64,000 nucleotides of DNA from Collybia mongolica (Eukaryota; Basidiomycota; Agaricomycetes; Agaricales; Clitocybaceae): contig JAAXNY010000004.1 in the NCBI GenBank assembly GCA_013420905.1, positions 3,162,001 through 3,226,000 of the forward strand, given 5' to 3'. The notes under the pieces were generated by a model, which saw only the letters and a program-made list of their open reading frames with translations, had not been told where the DNA came from and did no database searches. Positions 1 to 9,395 of this stretch are shown here, in pieces. Every line of letters begins with the position of its first letter. Position 1 is the stretch's first letter. A program made the position numbers and the translations under genes.

Positions 1-129
1 CGATGCTGAATTGAAGTTGGAAGCAAAGTCCTTGAGACATGTGAGTGTGGGTCCGGGTTCCGAGCCCTTGTCACGGTTCACAAGTTGGTAACATCACCTG
101 GTCGTGTTGAGTTGTGACATTAATGGACT

Positions 130-137
130 GTCACAGT
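130..137. repeat. Left 8-bp target site duplication
   Basis: GTCACAGT directly precedes the left transposon end and is repeated exactly after the right end. The perfect match points to a fairly recent insertion. Confidence 0.85.
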
Positions 138-929
138 TAGGGCTGCACACCGTACCGTATACGGCATACGGCCGTATAGTTTACGGTTCTGACGGCGACG
201 GGTTTGCCGTAACCGTAACCGTACACCCTTCGGCGGCAAGCCCGACGGCACGGTACGGGTGCCAATACGGCTGTTGACGGGCTAATACGGGCATACGGCT
301 AATAGATCTTACAATAACTTTGTGAGTATTGGATGTATGCCCTCTCGTTGTGTTGTGATTGCACTTCTTGCCTCAAGGGACTGTTTTTGACAGCGGAATA
401 TCTGTAATATGCAAGAGTACAGCTGTTATTGATGATCTCACCAGGTACGTGAATCAGAACACATACCTCTGCACTAAATTTATGATTTGGCAGGAAGCGC
501 GCCGTTCCCGTCAAATGTTTACAGGCCGTAAACTAATCTTAGTGTTGTATCTTATATCCCTCCGCCCTGATATGTCGCTCCCCTTCGAGCATCCATCACC
601 AATGGGAAGAGGACGTGATACAGAGTGCAATCCTAGCACACAAAGTAGAGGGGTTGATGCTACAACCCTTCTTCTGTCATCTGGGGAGGTAAATGCATCA
701 TCACGCCAGTCTTTTGTGCAAATGCATCGACGAGGCGCATTTTCGAAGTCACGTGGGCCGTATACCCGTATCGAGCCGTCAACGGCCGTCAATTGACGGG
801 CCGGACGGCGGATACCCGTACCGTACACCGTACCGTCAAAGGGGTGCGCTTGGGTGACGACGGGACGGATACGGCCACCGTAATACGGCTACCGTATCGC
901 CGTAAATACGGATACGGCGTGCAGCCCTA
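138..929. mobile_element. Non-autonomous hAT-like DNA transposon (MITE-sized, 792 bp)
   Basis: The two ends are inverted copies of TAGGGCTGCACRCCGTA (17 nt, one mismatch), and the element is flanked on both sides by the identical octamer GTCACAGT (130-137 and 930-937). An 8-bp target duplication with ends beginning TAGGG is typical of the hAT superfamily; KDZ and P elements also make 8-bp duplications, so the class is probable rather than certain. The outer 150 or so bases at each end are packed with TACGG/CCGTA pentamers in both orientations, resembling subterminal transposase-binding repeats. The interior (about 300-760) has only short frames with no transposase motif I recognise, so it would need a transposase supplied elsewhere. 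It lies 86 bp upstream of the RAD9 start codon. Confidence 0.85.
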
Positions 930-937
930 GTCACAGT
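930..937. repeat. Right 8-bp target site duplication
   Basis: GTCACAGT directly follows the right transposon end, identical to the copy at 130-137. Confidence 0.85.
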
Positions 938-1015
938 GCGTTCGACTTCAACTGTGTTTAGTAGTCGCGTCAGATATATAGCCATTTGCACCCCGATTAC
1001 TACTTGCATGCAACG

Positions 1016-2793
1016 ATGCAAATCACCCTGGATTCCTTCGCTCTGAAGCGTAACGTCGTCGTTACTTATTTCCTGCGCCCTTTTTCACCCCTTTCAACAG
1101 CTTTTACTAAAACCCTGAATTGCTTATCGCGATATGGCGAAGAGTTAGCGATATATGCAACCCCAGAAACATTCTCGTTGTCCGCAACAAACTCATCAAA
1201 ATCGGCCTATTGTCGGTTCAAGTACGAAAAACAATTTTTTTCTAAATACAACATCAGTGGACCAGAGCCAACGGCGGTGGTATATAACACCAATGAAGCG
1301 GTGAGTGTAACAGGCCAAATGCTAACCAAGGTATTTCTCGCAATTTATGCCATTGTTGTACACTTACGACACTCATGTAGTCCCTTCTATCGATCCTGAA
1401 GCATCGCACTGTGGAGAAGACGGTGGAGAAGTGTGAGATGTCGATCGTGGAAGGTGGTCCCTCGACAGAAGAAGATACACTTGACGAGGATCGAGATGGT
1501 CTAGAAAGCAGACTTGTCGTACGGTTACATTGCAAGCATGGTAATGAGGTGCCCAAGTTGCATCCACTCACTTCGATGCTGATGCAAGACCCGTTCTGCA
1601 AGGTGTTGTGAAAACGCACCGTTTGCTCCTTCTTACGCCAACATCACTCATGGCGCCAGGCGTCCCCGATGCCTGCAACGAATCCAATTTGACTATAGGA
1701 CCAAAAGCTGTGAAAGATATGATAGAGCATTTTCCATTGGCGAAAGGTGTAAAGTCTGATCCACAACTAATATGGAGTTTTGGGGAATCTGAGGTTGAGC
1801 TTCGGAGCTTGGAATCTTCAATTGACATTAAAGGTATCACATAACTATAACTATGGAGCGCTAATAGACGTATTTCAGGGAAAACCCAGTTAGCCACCGA
1901 ACTTACCATCAGTGCAGAAGAATTTGATGTGTACAATGTATACGCATCTCCTACAACAATCGCGTTTCATTTACGTGAATTCAATGTGGGTCGTTCATTA
2001 CTTTACTGGCCAATAGTTTGGCCACTCATACACTCAGGCCACTATCGCGTTCGCGGATTCTATGTCATTATCACTCGATCTCCGGTTCACCGATCCAGCC
2101 GCACCTCTTTTTATTGATATAGAAGGGGATAGCATCGAAGCACTTTTTGTCATCTCAACAAGCCAAGTACATGGAGCGGCGACCGGAGCCCCAAGTCAAC
2201 ATTATCAACCACTCGCTAACAAGAAACGTGAACGAGATGAGACACCGGTAGATCAAAATCGAGTCAAAAAACCAATTAAAGCTGCCCAGCGAATCGACAG
2301 AATGGAATCATTGCCCCGGAGTCCCCAAGTGCCCTCGTCTACAGCTGCCCTACAACTCTCCCAAAGAGATGTGACGATGCCGCCTCCAGCTTCTGTTCGG
2401 CCTGCAGCGCCCCATTCGCAGAACCTCCCTCAGGAACCCTTATTTTGGCCATCGTCCTCTCAGCTCTCCGTGACAGATGAAGTTGCACTCCGAGAGACAG
2501 GATTAGGCATAGAATACATGAACGCTGATGAATTAACCAATATGTTAGAGGGAGACGGAGAAGAAGTAGCATTCGATTTCTCGTCACAACCACCCACAGA
2601 GTGGGGGCAGAAGGAGCCTCAAGGACCCCCGACGAAAAGTATCGATCGCAACTCTTTTGGCATCGGTACAGACGACGCAGACTTAGCACCCACACAGGTT
2701 GCAGAGAATCCAAAGGTGCGCTATGCCCCGCCTTGACGAAGGCAGACGAATTAATGAGCAAAATAGCTGTTTCAGCCGCTCTTTGAAGATTAA
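1016..2793 (+). CDS. rad9: Rad9, DNA-damage checkpoint 9-1-1 clamp subunit
   Basis: Subunit of the PCNA-like Rad9-Hus1-Rad1 clamp that is loaded at damaged DNA and activates the ATR-type checkpoint kinase. Seven exons join in frame: 1016-1049, 1101-1330, 1381-1540, 1603-1833, 1879-1985, 2038-2715 and 2776-2793, giving about 485 residues. The N-terminal half is the Rad9 fold: after MQITLDSFALK comes a CLSRYGEELAIYA segment, then an EKTVEKCEMSI segment and the LHCKHGVVKTHR stretch that matches the Rad9 interdomain region. The rest after about residue 300 is a disordered, Ser/Pro-rich tail, the part that is phosphorylated in known Rad9 proteins. The last exon encodes only PLFED and the stop; without that splice the frame would end 57 bases earlier, in a non-conserved sequence. 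A transposon sits just upstream and could affect the promoter. Confidence 0.9.
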
Positions 2794-3527
2794 TCGGGTT
2801 TAGGTTTAACATGGATCATTGCGGTCTACTAATGTGGTCTACTTATATTCATCTAAATTCTACGAAGGTGCACTTTTCACAAAAAGACTTTGCAATCCGT
2901 CAACATCCAAGGCGTGTTAGAAATTGGAGCCATGTATTCTGCTAATGATACTCTAATTCGTTACTGTACGTACCATTCCAGAGGGTAACCAGCGCTGATA
3001 TGGGCCACCACCCAGACAAAATATGTAAGACCGAATATGACCACTGCCTTGTTTTTAATATGACGGTAGAGGACTGGAACTGTTATAAGATGTGTGATAC
3101 CAAGAAAGCAGTGGGAAGCCTGTGTCTTCCCACTTGGGGGGTCGGCTATGATGTTAGGGTTATACTTATTGACGCGTACAGTAGGGCCTAGTATTGCTCT
3201 TGTTTTGTGGTATTCATTGAGGATATTCACTCTATATGATCCGATGACTAGGTAGCCGAGTTATTAAGGATGTCGCAGATGGGAATTTGAGGTTAGTGAG
3301 GCTTTTGCGTAGAAAGAAGGGCCTGGATAACTTGACAAGGATATCTCATTTGTTATACATGTGTAGTCGTCCGAGGATGAGGAAGGGAGCATTGAGGTTA
3401 GAATCAAGTGGTCAAACAAATGGCATGGTCATGATTAAGATTTGTGTATCTTGGCTTGGATATTCTAGATTCATGCTGTCATTAAAAACGTGTACAACCA
3501 TAGCTAAGGTGATTCTCGATGTCGGAA
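2794..3527. other. Intergenic, with a possible membrane-protein fragment
   Basis: The space lies between the 3' ends of RAD9 (+) and the Bli-3 gene (-). On the minus strand 2961-3230 there is an 89-codon frame with one hydrophobic segment (VIFGLTYFVWVVAHISAG) after a basic stretch. Its composition recalls one helix of a fungal multi-pass membrane protein, but I cannot join it to further exons or name a family. It may be a gene relic or chance. Confidence 0.2.
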
Positions 3528-4426
3528 TCATTTCGAGTGTAAGCTCTGCGTTAGTTGGATCTAATGTTACAAACCTCAGAAGAAAACAGCTGTTCAAAGG
3601 ATAAGCGACTTGCCTCGCTCTTGCTGATAGTTCGCAGTTCTCCGGGAGCAGAAATCCTGCCTGTCATAGCACCCACACCGGCATCGATGGCCGTTCCAAC
3701 GGCACCCTTCGTTGGCATCCAGTACCTAATTTCCTCTGGAATAACCTCGATGACCGAAATACGAGGATCATTTTCATCGCCCTTATGTGTGCCATCTTTC
3801 AAATCTCCAAAATAGGCAGAAACACTACAGTTACTTGTGAATCATGTTGAAGCATAGATGTGCAGGAAACAGACTATGAAGACCAATGTTTCTTGATCAC
3901 TCCCTTATCTTGTGTGATTTTTGCCTTTCCAGAGAATCTATCAAATATTCAGATGTGAAATACGTTGGGGGAAAGAGACTTACGAAGCCCATGCTGTGGT
4001 ACTGCCGTTGAGAAAACTGACGTTGACATTTGCGTCGTGTTCGATTTCTTCAAATTTATGGGACACGTTGTTGGCCAAAAAGACGAGCGACAACTGTGTA
4101 TTACTATATGCTGGCAAGGGGATAAGCGGCTTGGACCGAGTGAAAATAAAAGTCGACAGAAATGGCTTCGTCGCGGGGCTGATAATAATTACATACGTGA
4201 TGCGGGAGTCATAGCACGAGAATGGAGCGATCCATCTGCAGACCGTGTGGTAAGCATTCCGACCTTTGCTCCTTTAACAATCTCTTGGAGTCCTATCAAT
4301 CCGAAAGGTAAATCAGGCGTTGGGAGCAGATAAAGGATACGGACCATTTATTTTCTCCTGAGGCGTTGCATCATTATTTTCTGCAGTTGCAGTGTAGGGG
4401 TCGAGACGGGAAGTGGCTGAGGACAT
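3528..4426 (-). CDS. Bli-3 type FMN-binding split-barrel protein
   Basis: Member of the general-stress/pyridoxamine-phosphate-oxidase-like split barrel family that includes Neurospora BLI-3 (blue-light-induced); probably binds FMN, substrate unknown. Reading from the start at 4426, spliced exons give MSSATSRLDPYTATAENN, then MLTTRSADGSLHSRAMTP, the NNVSHKFEEIEHDANVNVSF strand pair, KAKITQDKGVIKKHWS, and a large exon ending in PGELRTISKSE, all strongly BLI-3-like in order. A final exon (3528-3560) encodes IQLTQSLHSK and the stop. The last intron (3561-3613) uses a GC rather than GT donor (GCAAGT), which is needed to reach the conserved C-terminus. About 200 residues, the usual family size. The gene is followed on the same strand upstream by TIM17. 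Confidence 0.85.
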
Positions 4427-4760
4427 GATAGATGGCTGACAGGGAGAGAAGAGTTTAGAAAAGCCAAGTCTCAGGAGGGTCTTATATATTTTAAGGCGGG
4501 GCTCTGACGTCGTGACAATTGTGTGACGTCATGCGACCAGCAAGTATATATGCCTGAGTCCAATCTGAATTTTTTTTAGTTTGACTTGATCGATATCTTG
4601 GGCACGGATCCAAATGAAAAGGGCGTATTCTGGTGAGCCGTCGACGATGTACACTGCAAGAATGCAAAGAGCGGCGTGATACTCATATGGACGTCGTAAT
4701 TAAGCCATGAATGGGGGTCAATAATAAAGATGAACCAGAATATATAATACGTATATGCAT
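4427..4760. promoter_or_regulatory. Probable Bli-3 upstream region / TIM17 3' region
   Basis: This 334-bp spacer lies between the TIM17 stop and the start of the Bli-3 gene, both on the minus strand. It contains two copies of TGACGTC or its near match (4505-4511 and 4524-4530), the CRE/bZIP core, within 30 bp. That is a plausible but untested regulatory signal for the Bli-3 gene. I see no gene here. Confidence 0.35.
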
Positions 4761-5514
4761 CTATTGCAATCCGGGAATCGACGAGGTGGTGGCAGGCTGT
4801 GGTGTCATAGCGGGTGGTACTAGTGTAGCGGCGAACTGGTAAACATGGAAGCATAGGATCAGGAAGCTGGTACCTACGTGGCGCCATTTGTGGCCGTTGT
4901 CCCTCGCTAAATACTCTAGACAGGAGCACACCAACGCCCTCGAAAACACCGAGCAGGATACCACAAGCAACTGCAGAGCCAAGGGCAGATCTTGGACCAC
5001 CTAGAAAATGACGTGCGTGGTAAATACAAGTTCATGAACAACACGTAGCTGACGATGGTTGTGCCAAGAAGCAACTCACTTCTTGCGGCTAGACAGCCAC
5101 CTGTCATAAATCCAGAAATAATAGCATTCCAGGCGTCCTCCTTTTGTCGAAATCCCTTCACTGCACAATCAAACGTCGAAAACATTCCACCCCATACACC
5201 AAAATTACCACCCGTAACGGGGGCTCGGGCCTTCATCGACGATATTGCTCCAACGAAGCGCTCACCCTGCAGCAGTTCATTGAAAAAAGACACCTGTCGC
5301 ATTGCATCCAAGACGCACCCGTGGAGAGTTCCTGGCACCTTTTATTCCATACCAAATACCACCACCAACAGCACCCATGGAGAACGCTCCACCAAAATCA
5401 CTAAGAATTACCCATGGGCTGGAAAAAAAAAACACTGAAAATTTAGCAGGAGCTTGAAGTATGTATAAAATAGTAGACTCGCCAAGGGTCTCGTGTGTGA
5501 TCTGCGTGGGCCAT
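4761..5514 (-). CDS. tim17: Tim17, mitochondrial inner-membrane TIM23 translocase subunit
   Basis: Core membrane subunit of the TIM23 complex that moves presequence proteins across or into the mitochondrial inner membrane. The start at 5514 gives [10 protein letters not shown], and splicing of a 64-nt intron (5419-5482) restores the hallmark [18 protein letters not shown] and the Gly-rich [11 protein letters not shown] second intron (5267-5318) is followed by the near-invariant [19 protein letters not shown] and [15 protein letters not shown] segments and a [16 protein letters not shown] segment. The last exons give [21 protein letters not shown] and a Pro/Thr-rich tail ending PGLQ. Four membrane helices are expected. 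The first intron has a GC donor (GCGAGT), as does the last intron of the neighbouring Bli-3 gene. Confidence 0.93.
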
Positions 5515-5710
5515 AGGTAATTATGTTAATAAATGAAGGTGAAAACGAGGGGAGAAAGTAAATTTGCAGAAAGCTTACCACAGCACGGGCTGTGAAACTT
5601 TTTGCTCCCAGGAAAGCACGTGGTGACCGGGTTTCGAAATCAGGTGATCCCCGACGCGTTTAATAAACAGACTATCTTTCAGAGAAATGTTGACTTTCTG
5701 TCGAATCACC

Positions 5711-8160
5711 ATGCCCCCAGTCCCAACTCCCCAGTCGGTTGCAATGAGGCAGCTCAAGCAGCAAGTCTATGTCGACATTCCCTCTTCTCCTATTCCCCTT
5801 TCTCGTTACTCCGCTATGAGCAAACCCAACGCTACCTTACACGAGCATACCACCAGTATTGCAACAAGTGGACTCAAAGAAAACACGCCTTTGACACCAA
5901 TCCACGGCGGCGCGACAAAACCTGGCCCCGTGTTCCGCAAACGCAAGCTTTCTGAACGCGATGATCCCCCGTCTACTCTCAGCTACCTTTTAAATACCAA
6001 GAAACAAAAAATTTCAAAATCTAGCATTCAAAAAAAAACCTCTGCACAGCCCTCGATCCCTGATCCCCTTTCTGCCGCAAATGCTCCTTTGGATTATCCC
6101 AATGGCTCCTTATATTGCCACCAATGTGCCAGGAAGTACGATATTGCAGGTAGACTATCTCACCCCCGTTGTATTCCTTCGTATTTATGCCCGCTTTCTA
6201 TAAAGTAGCTGTCCAGTGCACTATGAAGATAGTTTCCACTACCAAGGACGGAACTACCAAAGAGCGGCGCTGTGGTGGGAAGTTCTGTGGAAAGTGCCTA
6301 AAGAGCCGCTATGGTGAGAATATTGACGAAATCAAAAACCTGGACAATGGAAAGCAGGAACATGAACACATACAACCAACAAGCTACACATTTAAGTGGG
6401 ATCAATTCAAACGTCTTTCATTGTCACCGCTTACCGTTTGATTAGGTGTCCGAAATGTCGAGATATATGTAATTGTTGGTCCTGTAGAAGATCCAAAGGC
6501 CTAGAACCAACAGGGTGAGATGCTACGTTCTATAGGTGATTTTTAGGCTCTTTAACTTGTACAAAATAGGAGGCTAAACCACCCCGTTGTACCGGAAAAC
6601 ACTGCTGCACAAATCCACGCGCCGAACGCCAAGGCGATTAGTTTGAAAGGAAAGGCCGGAATTGCTAGCGCGCCCCGAAATGCATCGTCGAGCAAGGAAC
6701 TAATAATAAAGAATGAATCGGCTCTGAAGAAACAGAGGTCAAAACCTCCAGCTCTTATCAATTGGACGAGCATCGCAGCCAATCTTAGTCTCGATCAAGC
6801 CGAGATGCGCTTCCAGATCAGAGAATTTACACTCAGATTCTCTTGTATTATGGAGCCGACCATTTCGAGAACTCATCTGGAAGAACTGGATTGTATCTGC
6901 AGTTCCTCCAGAAGCTCAGAAGATATCGCGGGCTGGGTAAGCGAGACTTGCGTTCGGGCAATCCTTTTGGGCGTGTTGTATCTCCTCATCGACAAGGACA
7001 ACTATAACGTAGAAAAAGTGAGCACGTTCTAAAATTACCTTTACATTATGTTGATTTTTACTTTACTTCTCAAGCCAATCAGAGCTACAATCAAAGATAT
7101 CCGTCTATCTGGGGCTAATTTGAACAAAATGTGGTTGGCCTTGTTATCATTACGGGAATCTGTGGCTCCAACTTTCGATTCGTCAAATTTATCTGAAGAA
7201 CCAATTTTAACTTTCCCAGACCCGTTGCCACTACCATCTGTTTCGATTCACACCACTCGTAATATGCGCAAATCTGGTACGATCTCGGTTCAAGTTTCAA
7301 ATTCGGCACAGATGGTCCCAGTCCTCAATGCCCTTGTCGAGGCAGCGCTTGATACAGACCTGGTACGCGAAGAGCTCGAGAACCGCGTGAGAGAGGGGAG
7401 GGAAACCACCCGAGAAGTCAGAGAGTGCTTAAAGAAAGAGCACGATGAATGGGACATCGAACGGAAACGTATAGAGTCAACACAAGACAGACCTAGAGAT
7501 CTTTCCAAACAGGTTGGCTGCACTACGCTCTTCGATTCTACTCAAATAACTTACTCAACCCCGAAGTTGAAAAGGCAGGCTCACAAACAGCGTATCCAGC
7601 GCCTTGAAAATGCATTAAAAGTGGCGTTACCCAGTTTTGCTCCACGGTTTGCACCTTTGGGACACGATAAAGCTGGTCGCGTATTCTACGCACTCTCTCC
7701 CGGAGTCACCGAAAGGAAAACTGCCTTAGACTTCATCACTTCAAACACCACTATGAAATATAAGAAGAGAGGGAAAACGAAGGCGCAGGCATGGGACGAG
7801 GATGAAAGAAGAATGATGAAGAAATGGTCTTGCTTTGTGGGAGTGTGGGGAAAAAGGCCTTCAAATGAGATGCAGTCGTCGGGTGGGGGGAGGACTGTGA
7901 ACCATATCTTCAATCGGCAATGGAAAGGTGATAATCCAGATGCGAATGACAATGAGAAGGACGGGGACACTGAGAACTGGTGGGGATTTTATCAACCTAA
8001 GGATATTCGGAACCTCGCGGAGTGGATCGCTACTTCGCTGGTAACGGCCGATGAAACCCCCAACGATTCCCACTCATTGGTCAAAAATCTTGAAGGTTAT
8101 GCCACGCTGCTGGAATGGAGGATCCGGGAAGACAAGTATGAAACAGTGAATATAGAGTAA
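5711..8160 (+). CDS. CDCA7-like zf-4CXXC_R1 protein with DDT/WHIM-like C-terminal region
   Basis: Likely nuclear chromatin protein. After a disordered basic N-terminus (about 130 residues, starting MPPVPTPQS) comes a cysteine cluster split over several exons: CHQCARKYD, then CTMK, RRCGGKFCGKCLKSRYGE, and RCPKCRDICNCWSCRRSKG. This is the zf-4CXXC_R1 domain of CDCA7/JPO proteins and plant and fungal relatives. Downstream, ALINWTSIAANLSLDQAEMR resembles a DDT-like helical module. The large last exon (from about 7070) ends with a helix followed by FAPLGHDKAGRVFYALSPG and RNLAEWIATSL, reminiscent of the WHIM region that accompanies DDT in ISWI-type partners. CDCA7 works with the HELLS remodeller in DNA-methylation maintenance; by inheritance of domain only, a similar role is possible here. 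I chose the ATG at 5711 (CACCATGCC context); one 24 bp upstream is in frame. Confidence 0.8.
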
Positions 8161-8276
8161 CTATATAAAGTTTCTTGGCATCTTCACACTCCCAAGACGA
8201 GTCCGACATTTCAGTTCAGCTACTATATACTGTGACATCGACGTTTCTAGAGTAATTAATTCCTAGAGTATGTAAC

Positions 8277-8798
8277 CTAGATACCCTCCACATCTGTGAC
8301 GCTAGAATGTTGGCGGACAATTAACATTTCAAGGTCATCTTGGGTGATTGGACGCTCAATGTAGAGTGAGAATTTATCCGCGAACCAAGCCGCTAAGACG
8401 TGCTTGCACTGTCAGAAACTTCATTAAAATTGACCACCACGCTACAAGCTGGACGTACCATAATGTGCGAACCGCCCATCAATACTGCGTAAATAAAGGC
8501 AGGGCAGCTACAGTAAAATGTAATAGGAGAAATAGTCATGCCCAAAGTAACTTTGTAGGTCGCAACGGAGCCATGGACCTCATAATGTGGATAACTCCCT
8601 GGCGTTGTATATTTGATCACTGATGGGTCAGTCGATTGGAGGAGATTAACGAGCAGGGAGACCACAAAGACACTGACCATTTTCTTTGTCAACGATATCC
8701 AAAGCGGCGATAATTATATTTTCAGGGAGTACAGAGTGAAGTTTAGACACCAAGTCGTCAGATACTGTTGGAATACTTGTATTAATGCTACATCCTGA
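8277..8798 (-). CDS. ZSWIM7/Sws1-like SWIM zinc-finger protein (5' end unresolved)
   Basis: Small protein of the SWS1/ZSWIM7 family, which with Rad51 paralogues supports homologous recombination. The minus strand reads PTVSDDLVSKLHSVLPENII, then after a short intron VIKYTTPGSYPHYEVHGSVATYKV and FYCSCPAFIYAVLMGGSHIM. Next comes a 50-nt intron ending in CAG at the junction with CKHVLAAWFADKFSLYIERP, and the stop is TAG at 8277-8279. The SWIM ligands are therefore CSC in one exon and CKH at the very start of the next. Length (about 170 residues with the missing start) and domain order match human ZSWIM7. No in-frame ATG lies on the visible 5' exon, so a further upstream exon (perhaps within 8800-8920) must carry the start. 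Confidence 0.75.
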
Positions 8799-9395
8799 GC
8801 TTGGAAAACTAGGTCTTGGAGTAATACATACATGTCTGAGTCCCGAGCCCCGCCTGATCCACTGAACCTAACACAACAGCAACAAGATGAGAAAGTTCAG
8901 AGGATGGCATCTGGAAGACTGCCACAGGTAAAGCTCATTATTTAATCCACATACTAAGGCAGAGATGCAACCCGCTCAAACTTAAGCAAATTCCCCTCAA
9001 AACGGACAAACCATCTACGAACCATCAGCCTGGTGGAGTATCGGATCTTGCCTAATTGGGTGTACAGAATTGAGCTGGTTGGGATGATATAGCCGTGGAG
9101 GATTAACTTGCGAGGACTCGAGAAGTAAGAACGCGAAATTCCCACGGCATACTGTGTTCAACCCAAGCGAACTAAACGGAGTGGGGTGCTAGGGCGTTCA
9201 TTCGATCACTCAACTAAAGACTAATCTCGTTCAAAAAGTTAAGGTTTGACCCGGTTTGCTTGCTAGGTCTGCTTACATGATCCAACTTCCTGGAAGAGCG
9301 GAGAGTGAAAGCAAAGATGATATACAAAAGTTTAGAAAAGTTACGACTCATTCCATGGCACTCAAGCAATCCAAGGCCAACGACTAGTATTTTCA
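8799..9395. other. Intergenic gap between ZSWIM7-like gene and TRM11
   Basis: It probably holds the missing first exon of the ZSWIM7-like gene (minus strand, e.g. an ATG at about 8914 reading MPSSELSHLVAVVLG) and the divergent promoter of TRM11. No other conserved frame is evident from 8930 to 9395. Confidence 0.4.

Noticed and set aside
359..828. Overlapping frames of 105-145 codons on both strands inside the transposon
   Set aside because: No transposase motif, and the frames run through the inverted-repeat pentamer arrays; they look like chance frames in a non-autonomous element.
8831..8930. Plus-strand start MSESRAPPDPLNLTQQQQDE followed by a GT donor, resembling the start of an endosulfine (Igo1-like) protein
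   Set aside because: The diagnostic FDSGDY segment is nowhere downstream, and the opposite strand is needed for the ZSWIM7-like first exon.
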